In this document: piece by piece, positions 42,478-52,880 of the stretch
How positions within the stretch are numbered: the first letter of the stretch is position 1
Layout: every line of letters starts with the position of its first letter
Assembly (NCBI GenBank): GCA_003278925.1
Contig: QCCN01000006.1
Location: 42,081 to 106,080, forward strand
Source of the DNA: Prochlorococcus sp. AG-347-L17
GTDB taxonomy: Bacteria > Cyanobacteriota > Cyanobacteriia > PCC-6307 > Cyanobiaceae
Length of the DNA: 64,000 nt
Reading direction: 5' to 3'
The notes under the pieces: model-generated
Databases searched by the model: none
Seen by the model: only the letters and a program-made list of their open reading frames with translations
Told to the model about the DNA's origin: nothing
Position numbers and translations under genes: made by a program

Positions 42478-43341
42478 ATGAATAATAATTCTTCATTATC
42501 GCATAGGAAAGCTGAACCGGAAAACGGCATATTATATTTAGTTGGCACGCCAATTGGTAATTTAAATGATATATCCCAAAGAGCATTAAATATTCTTAAA
42601 AATGTCTCTTTAGTTGCTTGTGAGGATACAAGACAAACAAAAAAAATAATGAATAAGTTTAATATTTCAAATAAACTTATAAGTTTTAATAAACAAAATT
42701 CTTTAATAAAAACCCCAAATTTATTAAAAGATCTTAAAGAAGGAAAATCAATAGCGATAGTAAGTGATGCTGGTATGCCAGGAATTTGCGATCCAGGTGA
42801 AGATATTGCAAAAATCGCAAGATCTCAAGGTATTGATATAATTGGAATTCCGGGTGCATGTGCTGCCATAACAGCACTGATCTCAAGTGGTTTACCTTCC
42901 TCTACCTTTGTATTTGAAGGTTTCCTTCCCAGAAAGCAAAGTGAAAGAGAAGAAGTTCTTTTTGAAATTAGCAAAAATATAAAAACGACCATAATTTATG
43001 AGTCTCCTAAAAGGCTAAAAAAATTACTAAGGGAATTATATGAGTTCTGTGGAGGTGATAGAGAAATTATGATAGCTAGAGAATTAACAAAGAAATTTGA
43101 AGAACATATCGGGTATACTATTAAAGAAGTCTCAGAATTATTTAAAGATAAAGAGGTTGTGGGTGAAATAACAATAGTCATAAAAGGTATTAACAAAAAA
43201 AAAGATTTCAATTTAGATAAATTAATCATAAAAAAAGATCTAAACGAATTAATAAATGCCGGCTTAAGCTTATCAGCAGCTTCTAAATATTTAGCAAAGA
43301 AAAACGGAATAAAAAAAAGCGAAATATATAATTTGATTTAA
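42478..43341 (+). CDS. rsmI: 16S rRNA 2'-O-methyltransferase RsmI
   Basis: LYLVGTPIGNLNDISQRALNIL...ACEDTRQTKK...SDAGMPGICDPG. Confidence 0.95.
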   Translation: MNNNSSLSHRKAEPENGILYLVGTPIGNLNDISQRALNILKNVSLVACEDTRQTKKIMNKFNISNKLISFNKQNSLIKTPNLLKDLKEGKSIAIVSDAGMPGICDPGEDIAKIARSQGIDIIGIPGACAAITALISSGLPSSTFVFEGFLPRKQSEREEVLFEISKNIKTTIIYESPKRLKKLLRELYEFCGGDREIMIARELTKKFEEHIGYTIKEVSELFKDKEVVGEITIVIKGINKKKDFNLDKLIIKKDLNELINAGLSLSAASKYLAKKNGIKKSEIYNLI

Positions 43342-43366
43342 GATTAATACAAAAAAATTTATTTAT

Positions 43367-43585
43367 ATGAGCTTCATAATTAAAAAATTATTATTATCGG
43401 CAATTTTCAATTCTTGTTTATTTTTTCTCTTATTTATTGGGATACAAAACAGTTCACAAAAAAGCAAAGTGGACTTATTAATAGAAGAAACCATAGAACT
43501 ACCCATAAGTTTTATAGTAGGTTCTAGTTTTATAATAGGTTCTCTTTTAGGAAGCTTTCTAGTTTTAGATATGAATAATGAATAA
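43367..43585 (+). CDS. small two-TM protein (LapA-like)
   Basis: 72 aa ORF with two hydrophobic segments. Confidence 0.5.
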   Translation: MSFIIKKLLLSAIFNSCLFFLLFIGIQNSSQKSKVDLLIEETIELPISFIVGSSFIIGSLLGSFLVLDMNNE

Positions 43586-43593
43586 AACATTGC

Positions 43594-44277
43594 TCATAGA
43601 GCTATTAAAGTCTCTGGACAAACTATTCTTGAAATTCCTTTCTCCAGAAGAATAGGTGCTGTAATTCTAAATACATCAGTATTTGGTACTTTTAGTACCT
43701 TTTGCTCCTTATTACAAGATCTTTTAGCAAGACTTAAATCAAAAAATATTTCTATAGTTTTTCTTTTCAAATCATTGTCTGGCAAGAAATCCCATTCAGG
43801 AAAATCTTTTAATAATTTTATCTGCAATTCAATTTTCTTATCCACTATCATGTAAACAACTTTCGGGAAATCTACCTCTGATATTGGAATTGAAGTTAAC
43901 TCTTTTCGAGAAAAATTGTCTATCTCATAATCTAAAGGAGCAATTTCTAAAAAAGAATTATTTGTGTCAAAATTTGGAGTAGTTATATTTTCTTTTATAA
44001 GTTTAGGATTATTTGAATATTTAATTAAATCTGCATTATTAATATTTGTTTTTAATACATCACTACTTTGAATTTTATTTGTTTTAAATTTTCCTAATAA
44101 AGATTTATTTTTATTTAATAAATCAATATATTTTAATTCTCCAAGATTTTTCTTTAGATTTCTTGTAACTGTCAATTTGGTGCAATTAAATTGTTGAGAC
44201 AAAATATCTATGTTTGCTCCATCTTCAAAACATTTGATAATTTCTTCTATTTGTTCTTCAGTAAGTCTCCTAGCCAA
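43594..44277 (-). CDS. HTH-containing conserved cyanobacterial protein
   Basis: MARRLTEEQIEEIIKCFEDGANIDILSQQFNCTKLTVTRNLKK resembles an HTH. Confidence 0.65.
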   Translation of the reverse strand: MARRLTEEQIEEIIKCFEDGANIDILSQQFNCTKLTVTRNLKKNLGELKYIDLLNKNKSLLGKFKTNKIQSSDVLKTNINNADLIKYSNNPKLIKENITTPNFDTNNSFLEIAPLDYEIDNFSRKELTSIPISEVDFPKVVYMIVDKKIELQIKLLKDFPEWDFLPDNDLKRKTIEIFFDLSLAKRSCNKEQKVLKVPNTDVFRITAPILLEKGISRIVCPETLIAL

Positions 44278-44586
44278 ATCAAAAATTCATAATATTTTAA
44301 TTATAATTTAATTTTCAAGGAATAATTAAAATGATATTAAAGTTCCGAAATATAAAGTTAATTTGAGATCTTTTTAAAAACTTCAATGAAAAATTTATTA
44401 ACTTCTAAAAACATTTAAAAAGAATTTATTAAATATTTATAGTATTTATTTTTTAAGATTTACTACTTAGGGGGTACGCGTTTGATATAAAATAAATGGA
44501 TAATTTGAGTTATTAGCCAAAGGACTTTTTAAAGTAGTGATATTTTCTCTGCTCAAGTTCTTGAAGTAAATTCTCAAAATATCTAA

Positions 44587-44660
<74 letters not shown>

Positions 44661-44741
44661 TATATAAATATTTGTAAAATTTCAAAAACTAATCTTTAAT
44701 TCCAATATGTAGAGGTTACATTTAATATTAAATTGGATTGA

Positions 44742-45995
44742 TTTAAAAAAATTATATATTTAAAAAATAACTATAATTATTATTTTTTCTATATTGGATT
44801 ATTTTTATTACCATCAGCGTTTGCATTAGCTTCATTATTTTTATTAATATCTCTAATCATTAGTACCTGTATTCATAAAAAAGATCTTTTTAAAGATAAT
44901 TTAAATCTCTTTTTTTATGGTGGAGGGATTTTAATGATTATTAGTTCAATAATTCATACTTTTGCAAATAATCACTTACTCTATGACTTTAATCAAAATC
45001 TTTCATGGATAGGATTAGCTAATTGGATACCATTTTTTTGGTGTTTCAATGGGTTTAAGCCATACATCAATTCAACTCAAAAAAGAAGAAAAGCCTCATT
45101 AATGCTCCTAACAGGTTCCTTCCCTGTATTAATAACTGGATTAGGGCAGGCCTTTTTTGATTGGCATGGGCCGTTTCAAATTTTTAATGGATTAATAATT
45201 TGGTATCAAAGACCTTTAGAAAATGATATTACCGGTTTAACTGGTTTATTTAATAATCCTAACTATGCAGGGACATGGTTAAATGTAATTTGGCCATTTT
45301 GTATCGCAATTCTATTAGATAATAGAGAATATATTCTTCAGCGTCTTTCTGTATATTTTTTTACTATTGGTATTTCTTTTTCTACTGTTTTAACAAATTC
45401 AAGATCAGCTTGGTTCGGAATATTTCTGGGAAGTTTGTTAATGTTTGGAAGAAAAGGCTTGAGTTTAATAGGAAACTTAATTTTAGGACTAGCTTTGATA
45501 ATATCTTCAACGATTTTTCCTATTTTTGGAATCAAGATTCAAAAAATTTTTAAAGGCTTTATTCCTGAGACAATTTGGATGGAATTCAGCGATTTTCAGT
45601 TTTCTAGAATAGAGATCTGGAAATCAGGTTTTTCATCAATAATGAATTATCCAATATTTGGAACTGGGGCAGGCTCATTTCCTGAAATTTTCAAAATGCA
45701 AACCGGTTTATGGAAAGGTCATGCTCATAATTTACCTTTAGAATTAATTATTAGTTATGGAATACCTGTTGGAATATTAATATTTTTTCCAATATTCAAA
45801 ATTGCCTATATTTCTATAGAAAAAACATTCTTACATGTAAAACCAACTCAAAATATTTATGATAAATCTTGGGTAACTGCTCTAGTACTTATTTTATCTT
45901 CTCAAATGATTGATGTTCAATATTTTGACGGTAGAATTAGTTTGATATTTTGGATATTACTTTCAGGTTCAAGAAATATAATTAATGAAAAATGA
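44742..45995 (+). CDS. O-antigen ligase/polymerase-like (WaaL/Wzy) membrane protein; start uncertain, upstream of the ATG at 44934
   Basis: NNPNYAGTWLNVIWP, LTNSRSAWFGIFLG, GTGAGSFPEIF...HAHNLPLELIISYGIP; 44742 is the frame limit after TGA, not a mapped start. Confidence 0.8.
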   Translation, partial: FKKIIYLKNNYNYYFFYIGLFLLPSAFALASLFLLISLIISTCIHKKDLFKDNLNLFFYGGGILMIISSIIHTFANNHLLYDFNQNLSWIGLANWIPFFWCFNGFKPYINSTQKRRKASLMLLTGSFPVLITGLGQAFFDWHGPFQIFNGLIIWYQRPLENDITGLTGLFNNPNYAGTWLNVIWPFCIAILLDNREYILQRLSVYFFTIGISFSTVLTNSRSAWFGIFLGSLLMFGRKGLSLIGNLILGLALIISSTIFPIFGIKIQKIFKGFIPETIWMEFSDFQFSRIEIWKSGFSSIMNYPIFGTGAGSFPEIFKMQTGLWKGHAHNLPLELIISYGIPVGILIFFPIFKIAYISIEKTFLHVKPTQNIYDKSWVTALVLILSSQMIDVQYFDGRISLIFWILLSGSRNIINEK

Positions 45996-46078
45996 TCATT
46001 ATTTTTATGGAAGGAAATAAAAAATAAATTTTTTACTATAATTTACTGCAGTAGTATAAATAATATATATAGGAATAA

Positions 46079-47458
46079 ATGAATTTTGCATTACCATGGA
46101 TAATCAGCCGAAGAAGAAAAATTATAGGTATGAGCATAGATTGTTTTGTAAATATTTATTTGTATAACTTTATTTTCAATAAGGAAATAGGTTTATACCC
46201 AAATCAATATGTATCTGTAAGCCTAGCATTATTTTGGATAATAGTTAGTTATGTTCTAGGAAGGTATATCAAAATTGCGAATATAACATTTAATAGCTTC
46301 TCAAAAGCAGTTATTAAAGTAATAGTAATGCTTACATTGTGCAACCTTATTTACCTTATAGTAAATTGGTGGTTGCCACTTACTTTTTATTTCAACACAG
46401 TAGATTTTTCAAGTTTTTTATCACGAAAATTAAGTAATTTATTTATTAGATCATCTCTTTATATCTCTATATGCAGTCTATTCGTTCAATATTTTTTTAG
46501 TATAATTACGTACAACATTTACGACCAAAAAAGCAAGTGGATTTTTTATGGACCAGAAACTCAATTTAAAAAAATTATTGACGAAATCGGAACAAAAAAG
46601 AAAGATTTTTTTATTCAACACATTTCTAATGATGACAATCTTAATTTAGAAAATTTTGATAATACAAAAGGTATCATAATTGGTGAATCTACATATATAA
46701 ACGAAACTAATCTAGACATAATTTTTAAATCAAAGTTGAAGGGGGTATTGGTTGAAGGATTACTGTCATGGTTTGAGAGGGAATTCCATAGGATGCCAAC
46801 AAATATAATAGATCATAAATATCAACTGATTGAAAAACTAAAATCTATTGAAGATACTTATCAATTAAGAACGAAAAGGATTGGAGATATAATTGTAAGT
46901 TTTCTTCTTTTAATAATTACCTCACCCCTTTTTATAATAATAAGCATTTTAATTTTTCTAGAAGATAGGGGACCACTATTTTATAAACAAACTAGAACAG
47001 GTTTGAATGGCAATCCAATAGATATAATTAAATTTCGAAGTATGAAAATCGATGCTGAAAAAAATGGTATTCAATGGTCACAACGAAGGGATCCAAGGGT
47101 AACAAAAATTGGGAAAATTATTAGGGCGACAAGATTAGACGAACTTCCTCAGCTTTTATGTGTAATCAAAGGAACTATGAGTTTGATAGGTCCTAGACCA
47201 GAAAGACCAGAAATAGAAAGTGAGTTTTTAGAAAATATTCCTTATTATAACTGCAGATATATACTCAGACCTGGTATTAGTGGTTGGGCACAAGTTAATT
47301 ACCCTTATGGAGCAAGTATATTAGACACAACAAAGAAATTAAGCTTCGATATTTACTATATTAGTCATTTCTCAATTCTTTTAGATTTGTTGATTTTGTT
47401 TAAAACACTAAGATTAGTTCTTAATGCGCGAGGGTCAAAACCTACACCAAATAACTAA
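46079..47458 (+). CDS. undecaprenyl-phosphate sugar phosphotransferase (priming sugar transferase)
   Basis: RGPLFYKQTRTGLNGNPIDIIKFRSM...TRLDELPQLLCVIKGTMSLIGPRPERPE...LRPGISGWAQVN. Confidence 0.92.
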   Translation: MNFALPWIISRRRKIIGMSIDCFVNIYLYNFIFNKEIGLYPNQYVSVSLALFWIIVSYVLGRYIKIANITFNSFSKAVIKVIVMLTLCNLIYLIVNWWLPLTFYFNTVDFSSFLSRKLSNLFIRSSLYISICSLFVQYFFSIITYNIYDQKSKWIFYGPETQFKKIIDEIGTKKKDFFIQHISNDDNLNLENFDNTKGIIIGESTYINETNLDIIFKSKLKGVLVEGLLSWFEREFHRMPTNIIDHKYQLIEKLKSIEDTYQLRTKRIGDIIVSFLLLIITSPLFIIISILIFLEDRGPLFYKQTRTGLNGNPIDIIKFRSMKIDAEKNGIQWSQRRDPRVTKIGKIIRATRLDELPQLLCVIKGTMSLIGPRPERPEIESEFLENIPYYNCRYILRPGISGWAQVNYPYGASILDTTKKLSFDIYYISHFSILLDLLILFKTLRLVLNARGSKPTPNN

Positions 47459-47558
47459 TTTCATTTTTTTCCTCAAAAGACTATTTAAATTTCAAATTTA
47501 AAATTAATTTTTTATGACAATATTTGAAAAAGGTGATCTTTTTTGATAGTAATATTTA

Positions 47559-48500
47559 ATGATAAAAAACAATAACTCTAGAGTCGCAGTTATATTAGGA
47601 TTTTATAATGGGAATAAGTATATATTAGAGCAAATCGATAGTATTATTTGCCAAACTCATAAAAATATTTCAATTTTCATTTTTGATGACAACTCCAGTC
47701 AAAAAATAATTAAAAATGAAATTAATGGAAGACAAAAATTCAATAACCAAATAAAAATAATAAAAAGGGAGTCTAACCTAGGATATGCAAAGAATTTTTT
47801 ACATGGGCTAAAAGAGATTAAAGGTAATTTTGACTATTATGCATTTTGCGATCAAGACGACATTTGGGAAAAGGATAAAATAAAGGAAGCTTTAAAAACT
47901 CTAAAAAATAAAAACAAATTAACCGCTTATTTATATTTTTCTAGAACAAAATACTATAATGAAGATTGCACAAAAGAAATAGGATCTTCAAAAATATTTA
48001 AAAGACCTGCAGTTTTCAGGAATGCCATTTTGCAAAACATTGCAGGGGGTAACACTATCGTTTTAAATAAAAAGGCTAAAGAGATAGTAAGTAAAACTAT
48101 AAAATGTAAAAATTACATATCACATGACTGGTGGTGCTATTTGATAGTCTCGGCAGCAGGAGGTAAAATCATTTTCGATAACAAAAGAACAGTTAGATAT
48201 AGGCAGCATAATGAAAACCTAATTGGGATGAATAGCAGTACTTTTGAGAAAGTAAAAAGACTAATTACTTTTGTTTTAGGAAAATATCAATATTGGCTTG
48301 AAGTAAACATACGGAATTTAAGACAAAATGAAGAAATTTTTTCTAAGGAGAATCTTAAAGTTTTAAATTATTTCTCAAATGCAAGGAAATCAGGAAATCT
48401 TAAAAGAAAAATTACTTTCTTTATAAAATCAGGAGTTTATAGGCAATCAAAAATAGAGACTATTATCCTAACAATAGGATTATTACTTAATAAAATATAA
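47559..48500 (+). CDS. GT2 family glycosyltransferase
   Basis: VAVILGFYNGNKYILEQIDSIICQTHKNISIFIFDDNSS...AFCDQDDIW. Confidence 0.92.
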   Translation: MIKNNNSRVAVILGFYNGNKYILEQIDSIICQTHKNISIFIFDDNSSQKIIKNEINGRQKFNNQIKIIKRESNLGYAKNFLHGLKEIKGNFDYYAFCDQDDIWEKDKIKEALKTLKNKNKLTAYLYFSRTKYYNEDCTKEIGSSKIFKRPAVFRNAILQNIAGGNTIVLNKKAKEIVSKTIKCKNYISHDWWCYLIVSAAGGKIIFDNKRTVRYRQHNENLIGMNSSTFEKVKRLITFVLGKYQYWLEVNIRNLRQNEEIFSKENLKVLNYFSNARKSGNLKRKITFFIKSGVYRQSKIETIILTIGLLLNKI

Positions 48501-48565
48501 AAACAATAAATCTTTTAAAGTAAGATAAATTAATCATTAATCTCATAACTCGCTTAATTTACTAA

Positions 48566-49453
48566 ATGAATCTAGAAGAGTTAAAAGAAAGAAAAGGAAT
48601 TATCTTGGCTGGTGGAACCGGTAGTAGACTTTTTCCAATTACAACAGCAACTTGTAAACAGCTTCTACCAGTTTATGATAAACCGATGATTTATTATTCC
48701 TTGTCGATTTTAATGCTTGCAGGAATAAAAAAAATCTTGATAATTACAACCATTTCAGATAAATGCAAATTTCAAGAATTGTTAGGTGATGGCTCAAAAT
48801 TCGGAATTTCATTATCTTATGAGGTTCAAGAAAAGCCAGAAGGTATTGTTCAGGCTTTTTTAATAGGAGAACAATTTATAGGTCAATCCCCTGTCTCTCT
48901 AGTACTAGGAGACAACATATTTTATGGCAAAGGCTTGGGAAAGTTGCTTAAAGATGCAAGTAATTCATCTAAATCAACAATTTTTGCTTATAGGGTTTCC
49001 GACCCTGAAAGATATGGCGTCGTAAACTTTACAGAAGATAAAAAAGTTCTAAATATTGAAGAAAAGCCAACCAAACCTAAAAGCAATTATGCAATTACTG
49101 GTATTTATTTTTATGATAATTCTGTAATAGAGAAATCAAAAAAGATAAAACCTTCAAATAGAGGTGAACTCGAAATAAGCGACTTAAATTTACTTTATTT
49201 AGAAGAGATGGATTTGAATGTTGAACTGCTTGGGAGGGGGATGGCTTGGCTTGATACTGGCACTATTGATTCATTACATGAAGCATCTTCTTTTATTAAA
49301 ACCTTAGAAAATAGACAGGGGATCAAAATAAGTTGTCCAGAAGAAATCTCATGGCGAAACAAATGGATAAATGATGAATCTTTAATTTCTTTAGCAAAGC
49401 CTTTACTAAAGAGCGGATACGGAAAATACTTAATTTCCTTATTAGAGGACTAA
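48566..49453 (+). CDS. rfbA: glucose-1-phosphate thymidylyltransferase
   Basis: [34 protein letters not shown]. Confidence 0.97.
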   Translation: MNLEELKERKGIILAGGTGSRLFPITTATCKQLLPVYDKPMIYYSLSILMLAGIKKILIITTISDKCKFQELLGDGSKFGISLSYEVQEKPEGIVQAFLIGEQFIGQSPVSLVLGDNIFYGKGLGKLLKDASNSSKSTIFAYRVSDPERYGVVNFTEDKKVLNIEEKPTKPKSNYAITGIYFYDNSVIEKSKKIKPSNRGELEISDLNLLYLEEMDLNVELLGRGMAWLDTGTIDSLHEASSFIKTLENRQGIKISCPEEISWRNKWINDESLISLAKPLLKSGYGKYLISLLED

Positions 49454-49456
49454 AAA

Positions 49457-50056
49457 TTGAACATTAATTTTAAAAAAGCATTTACTACCAGTGGAGAGGA
49501 AATTAAAGATTTACTTTCCATCATTCCAAATGTTTTTGGAGACGATAGAGGCTTTTTCTTTGAGAGTTGGAATCAAAAAAGTTGGGAAGAAATTTTAAAA
49601 ACCAATAAGCAACCTACTGTAAATTTTGTTCAAGATAATCACTCTAAATCTTCTAAAGGGGTATTAAGAGGCTTACATTTCCAAAGTAATCCTATTCCAC
49701 AAGGGAAATTAGTGAGATGTATAAATGGAGAAATATTTGATATCGCTGTTGACTTAAGAAAAGCTTCAAAAACATTTGGGAAATGGGCAGGAATTAATTT
49801 ATCGGATAAAAACAAGACTCAGTTTTGGATTCCAGAGGGATTCGCACATGGATTCTTAACTTTATCCGAGACCGCAGAAGTTCTATACAAAACTAGTAAT
49901 TATTGGAGCAAGGAATGTGAAATCAGTATTTTATGGAATGACCCCGAAATAAAAATTGAATGGCCATTAGAATTAGTTAATTCAAATGTTCTCTTAAGTG
50001 AAAAAGATAAATTTGCAAAAAAACTCTCTGAAATAAATACGGAACTTCTTTTCTAA
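49457..50056 (+). CDS. rfbC: dTDP-4-dehydrorhamnose 3,5-epimerase
   Basis: DDRGFFFESWNQ...VQDNHSKSSKGVLRGLHFQ...IPEGFAHGFL; TTG start. Confidence 0.96.
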   Translation: MNINFKKAFTTSGEEIKDLLSIIPNVFGDDRGFFFESWNQKSWEEILKTNKQPTVNFVQDNHSKSSKGVLRGLHFQSNPIPQGKLVRCINGEIFDIAVDLRKASKTFGKWAGINLSDKNKTQFWIPEGFAHGFLTLSETAEVLYKTSNYWSKECEISILWNDPEIKIEWPLELVNSNVLLSEKDKFAKKLSEINTELLF

Positions 50057-50949
50057 TGAAAATCCTAGTAACAGGAATTAATGGTCAACTTGGTAAAGCC
50101 ATTGTAAATTCGGGAAGAAAACCTTACGAAGTAATAGGACTTGAAAAAAAACACTTTGATTTAGAAAAATTTGAATCCTGCAAGGATTTAATTTTAAATC
50201 TTAAGCCTGATTGGATTATAAATACAGCGGCCTATACACAAGTTGATCAAGCAGAGCATCAAAAAGAAAAAGCTTTTAAAGTCAATGCATTTGGTGTAGA
50301 AAACATTGCAAAAGTATTATCTTCTTATGGTGGTAAATTAATTCACATTAGTACAGATTTTGTTTTTGGAGGCGATAAATCTAAAAGTTATTTAACGCAA
50401 GATATTTGTAAACCACTAGGAGTATATGGCGCTTCAAAACTAAAAGGAGAGGAACTTATTCTTAAACTACCCAATGCGGTAATAATTAGAACAAGTTGGT
50501 TATATGGACCAGTTGGAAATAATTTTTGCTTAACAATGCTGAAATTGCATAAGAAATACTCGGAAGAAGGGAAATCCTTAAGAGTTATCTCAGATCAAGT
50601 AGGATGTCCAACATCAACAATTGATTTAGCAAAAGTATGTTGGGAGTTTATTGAGAAACTTAAAAATAAAGATTTCGAAAGCGAAGTTTTTCATTGGTCT
50701 AATTCTGGAGTAACAAGTTGGTATGATTTTGCGATTTCAATAGGAGAGTTAGGAGAAAAATACAACTTAATTAAAAAACCTGCAAAGGTAATACCAATCT
50801 CATCAGAAGAGTACAAAACGGAGGCAAAAAGACCAAGCTTCTCAATTTTAAACTGTACAAAAACAAAAGAAAAGCTAAACATTGAACAAACATATTGGAG
50901 GTCTTCATTAAATGAAGTTTTACAAAATATAAGTCATAAAGATTTTTGA
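50056..50949 (+). CDS. rfbD: dTDP-4-dehydrorhamnose reductase
   Basis: MKILVTGINGQLGKAI...NTAAYTQVDQAE...STDFVFGG. Confidence 0.96.
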   Translation: MKILVTGINGQLGKAIVNSGRKPYEVIGLEKKHFDLEKFESCKDLILNLKPDWIINTAAYTQVDQAEHQKEKAFKVNAFGVENIAKVLSSYGGKLIHISTDFVFGGDKSKSYLTQDICKPLGVYGASKLKGEELILKLPNAVIIRTSWLYGPVGNNFCLTMLKLHKKYSEEGKSLRVISDQVGCPTSTIDLAKVCWEFIEKLKNKDFESEVFHWSNSGVTSWYDFAISIGELGEKYNLIKKPAKVIPISSEEYKTEAKRPSFSILNCTKTKEKLNIEQTYWRSSLNEVLQNISHKDF

Positions 50950-51017
50950 AGTTTTATAGCTTTTAAATAAAAATTTATGACAACCAAGAATTAGAATTAA
51001 AAAAAATAAGTTATTAA

Positions 51018-52073
51018 ATGAAAATACTCATTACTGGAGGAAGTGGCTTTATAGGAGGTTGTTTAGTCAGAAAGTTAATAAATGATTATAGATTCTCAAT
51101 CTATAATATTGACAAATATGGTTATGCAAGTGATGACACGGGTATTGAAAATATTTTAAAAGAGAAAAAAAATATTAATTATAGTTTTTTTAAATTAAAC
51201 CTCACAGAAAAAAACAAATTAGACGATTTGGTTAATTCAATTGCACCAGATATAATAATGCATTTAGCTGCAGAAAGTCATGTTGATAGATCTATTCAAA
51301 CTCCTGGAGACTTCATTGAAAGTAATATTGTTGGAACATATAATTTATTAGAGGCCACAAGAAGTTATTTACGAAATAGGGTCCAAAATTCAGACAAAAG
51401 ATTTATTTTTCATCACATAAGTACTGATGAAGTCTTTGGCTCCTTGGGCAATACTGGTAAATTCAATGAAGAGACAGCATATGATCCAAGAAGTCCTTAT
51501 TCAGCTTCTAAAGCCTCAAGTGATCATTTAGTTAGGGCTTACTTTCATACATATAATTTGCCATGCCTCATAACAAATTGCTCAAATAATTTTGGACCTT
51601 GGCAATTTCCCGAAAAACTTATTCCACTCGTAATAACAAAAGCAATTAATAATCAGCCAATACCTATTTATGGTGATGGTAGTAATATTAGGGATTGGCT
51701 TTTTGTTCAAGATCATGTTGATGCTCTATTACTTTGTGCTTTAAAAGGTATACCAGGAGAAACTTATTGCATTGGTGGTTATGGAGAACAAACAAACAAA
51801 TATATTGTTAATAGGATTTGTGAGATAATGGACAATGAAAAATCATTACCAAGTAACCATAGTAAATTAATTACTTATGTACAAGACCGTCCTGGTCACG
51901 ACAAAAGATATGCAATAGATTCAACAAAAATCACTGCAGAACTAGGATGGATGCCAAAATATGGTTTTGAAAAAGGATTAGAGACAACTGTTAAGTGGTA
52001 TATAAATAATTATTCTTGGTGCAAAAAAATATTAGAAAAAAGCAAATATAATGGGGAAAGAATTGGTATATAA
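51018..52073 (+). CDS. rfbB: dTDP-glucose 4,6-dehydratase
   Basis: MKILITGGSGFIGG...HLAAESHVDRSI...STDEVFGSLG...PYSASKASSDHLVRAY. Confidence 0.97.
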   Translation: MKILITGGSGFIGGCLVRKLINDYRFSIYNIDKYGYASDDTGIENILKEKKNINYSFFKLNLTEKNKLDDLVNSIAPDIIMHLAAESHVDRSIQTPGDFIESNIVGTYNLLEATRSYLRNRVQNSDKRFIFHHISTDEVFGSLGNTGKFNEETAYDPRSPYSASKASSDHLVRAYFHTYNLPCLITNCSNNFGPWQFPEKLIPLVITKAINNQPIPIYGDGSNIRDWLFVQDHVDALLLCALKGIPGETYCIGGYGEQTNKYIVNRICEIMDNEKSLPSNHSKLITYVQDRPGHDKRYAIDSTKITAELGWMPKYGFEKGLETTVKWYINNYSWCKKILEKSKYNGERIGI

Positions 52074-52121
52074 TTTTATAAATCTATTTTTCGACTATAA
52101 TTTCCAGTATTAAATTAGTAT

Positions 52122-52880
52122 ATGCAGAAAACAAAAAAGGTAATTTTAACGGCAGATAATGTTTGCTTGGATATCCCAGTTATAAGTAAAACAGATCTAT
52201 CTTTAAAAAAAACATTTGTAAGATCGATTACTGGTGGTAAAGTTGCAAAAAACAAAGGCAATACAATAATTAAAGCATTATCAAACATTAATTTAACAAT
52301 TTATTCAGGTGAAAGAATTGCTTTAATAGGTCACAACGGGGCCGGTAAAAGTTCATTTATAAGGTTAGTTTCAGGAATATATGAACCCACCAGCGGAATT
52401 TTGAAATGTTCAACAAAAGCTTATCCAATGCTTCAAAGGTCTCTTTTAGTCTCAGATTTTCTAACTGGAATAGATGCAGCAAAGGCACATTACTTATTCA
52501 TTAACAACAACCTAAGAAATTTCAGTGATTTTTTAGAGGATATAAAAAATTTCTCCGATTTAGGAGATTACATTGCATTACCTGTGAGAACTTACAGTGA
52601 AGGTATGACTGCTAGATTGATTTTTTCACTATTAACTTATCAGACTCATGAATTTTTGGCTTTAGATGAGGGACTTGGCGCAGGGGATGCTGCTTTTTAT
52701 GAAAAGGCACAAAAAAGGCTCACTGAGTTTATAAAGAAAACAGGGACATTAGTATTAGCAAGTCATTCAAAGGAACTTTTAAGAAAGTTCTGTGAAAGAG
52801 GGTTAGTTTTTTCAGAGGGAAGAATTGTATTTGATGGTAAACTTGAAGATGCTTTAGATTTTTATGATTCAGGAAGTTAG
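52122..52880 (+). CDS. polysaccharide ABC exporter ATP-binding protein (Wzt/KpsT type)
   Basis: GHNGAGKSSFIRL Walker A, TYSEGMTARL signature, FLALDEGLGAGD Walker B. Confidence 0.93.
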   Translation: MQKTKKVILTADNVCLDIPVISKTDLSLKKTFVRSITGGKVAKNKGNTIIKALSNINLTIYSGERIALIGHNGAGKSSFIRLVSGIYEPTSGILKCSTKAYPMLQRSLLVSDFLTGIDAAKAHYLFINNNLRNFSDFLEDIKNFSDLGDYIALPVRTYSEGMTARLIFSLLTYQTHEFLALDEGLGAGDAAFYEKAQKRLTEFIKKTGTLVLASHSKELLRKFCERGLVFSEGRIVFDGKLEDALDFYDSGS

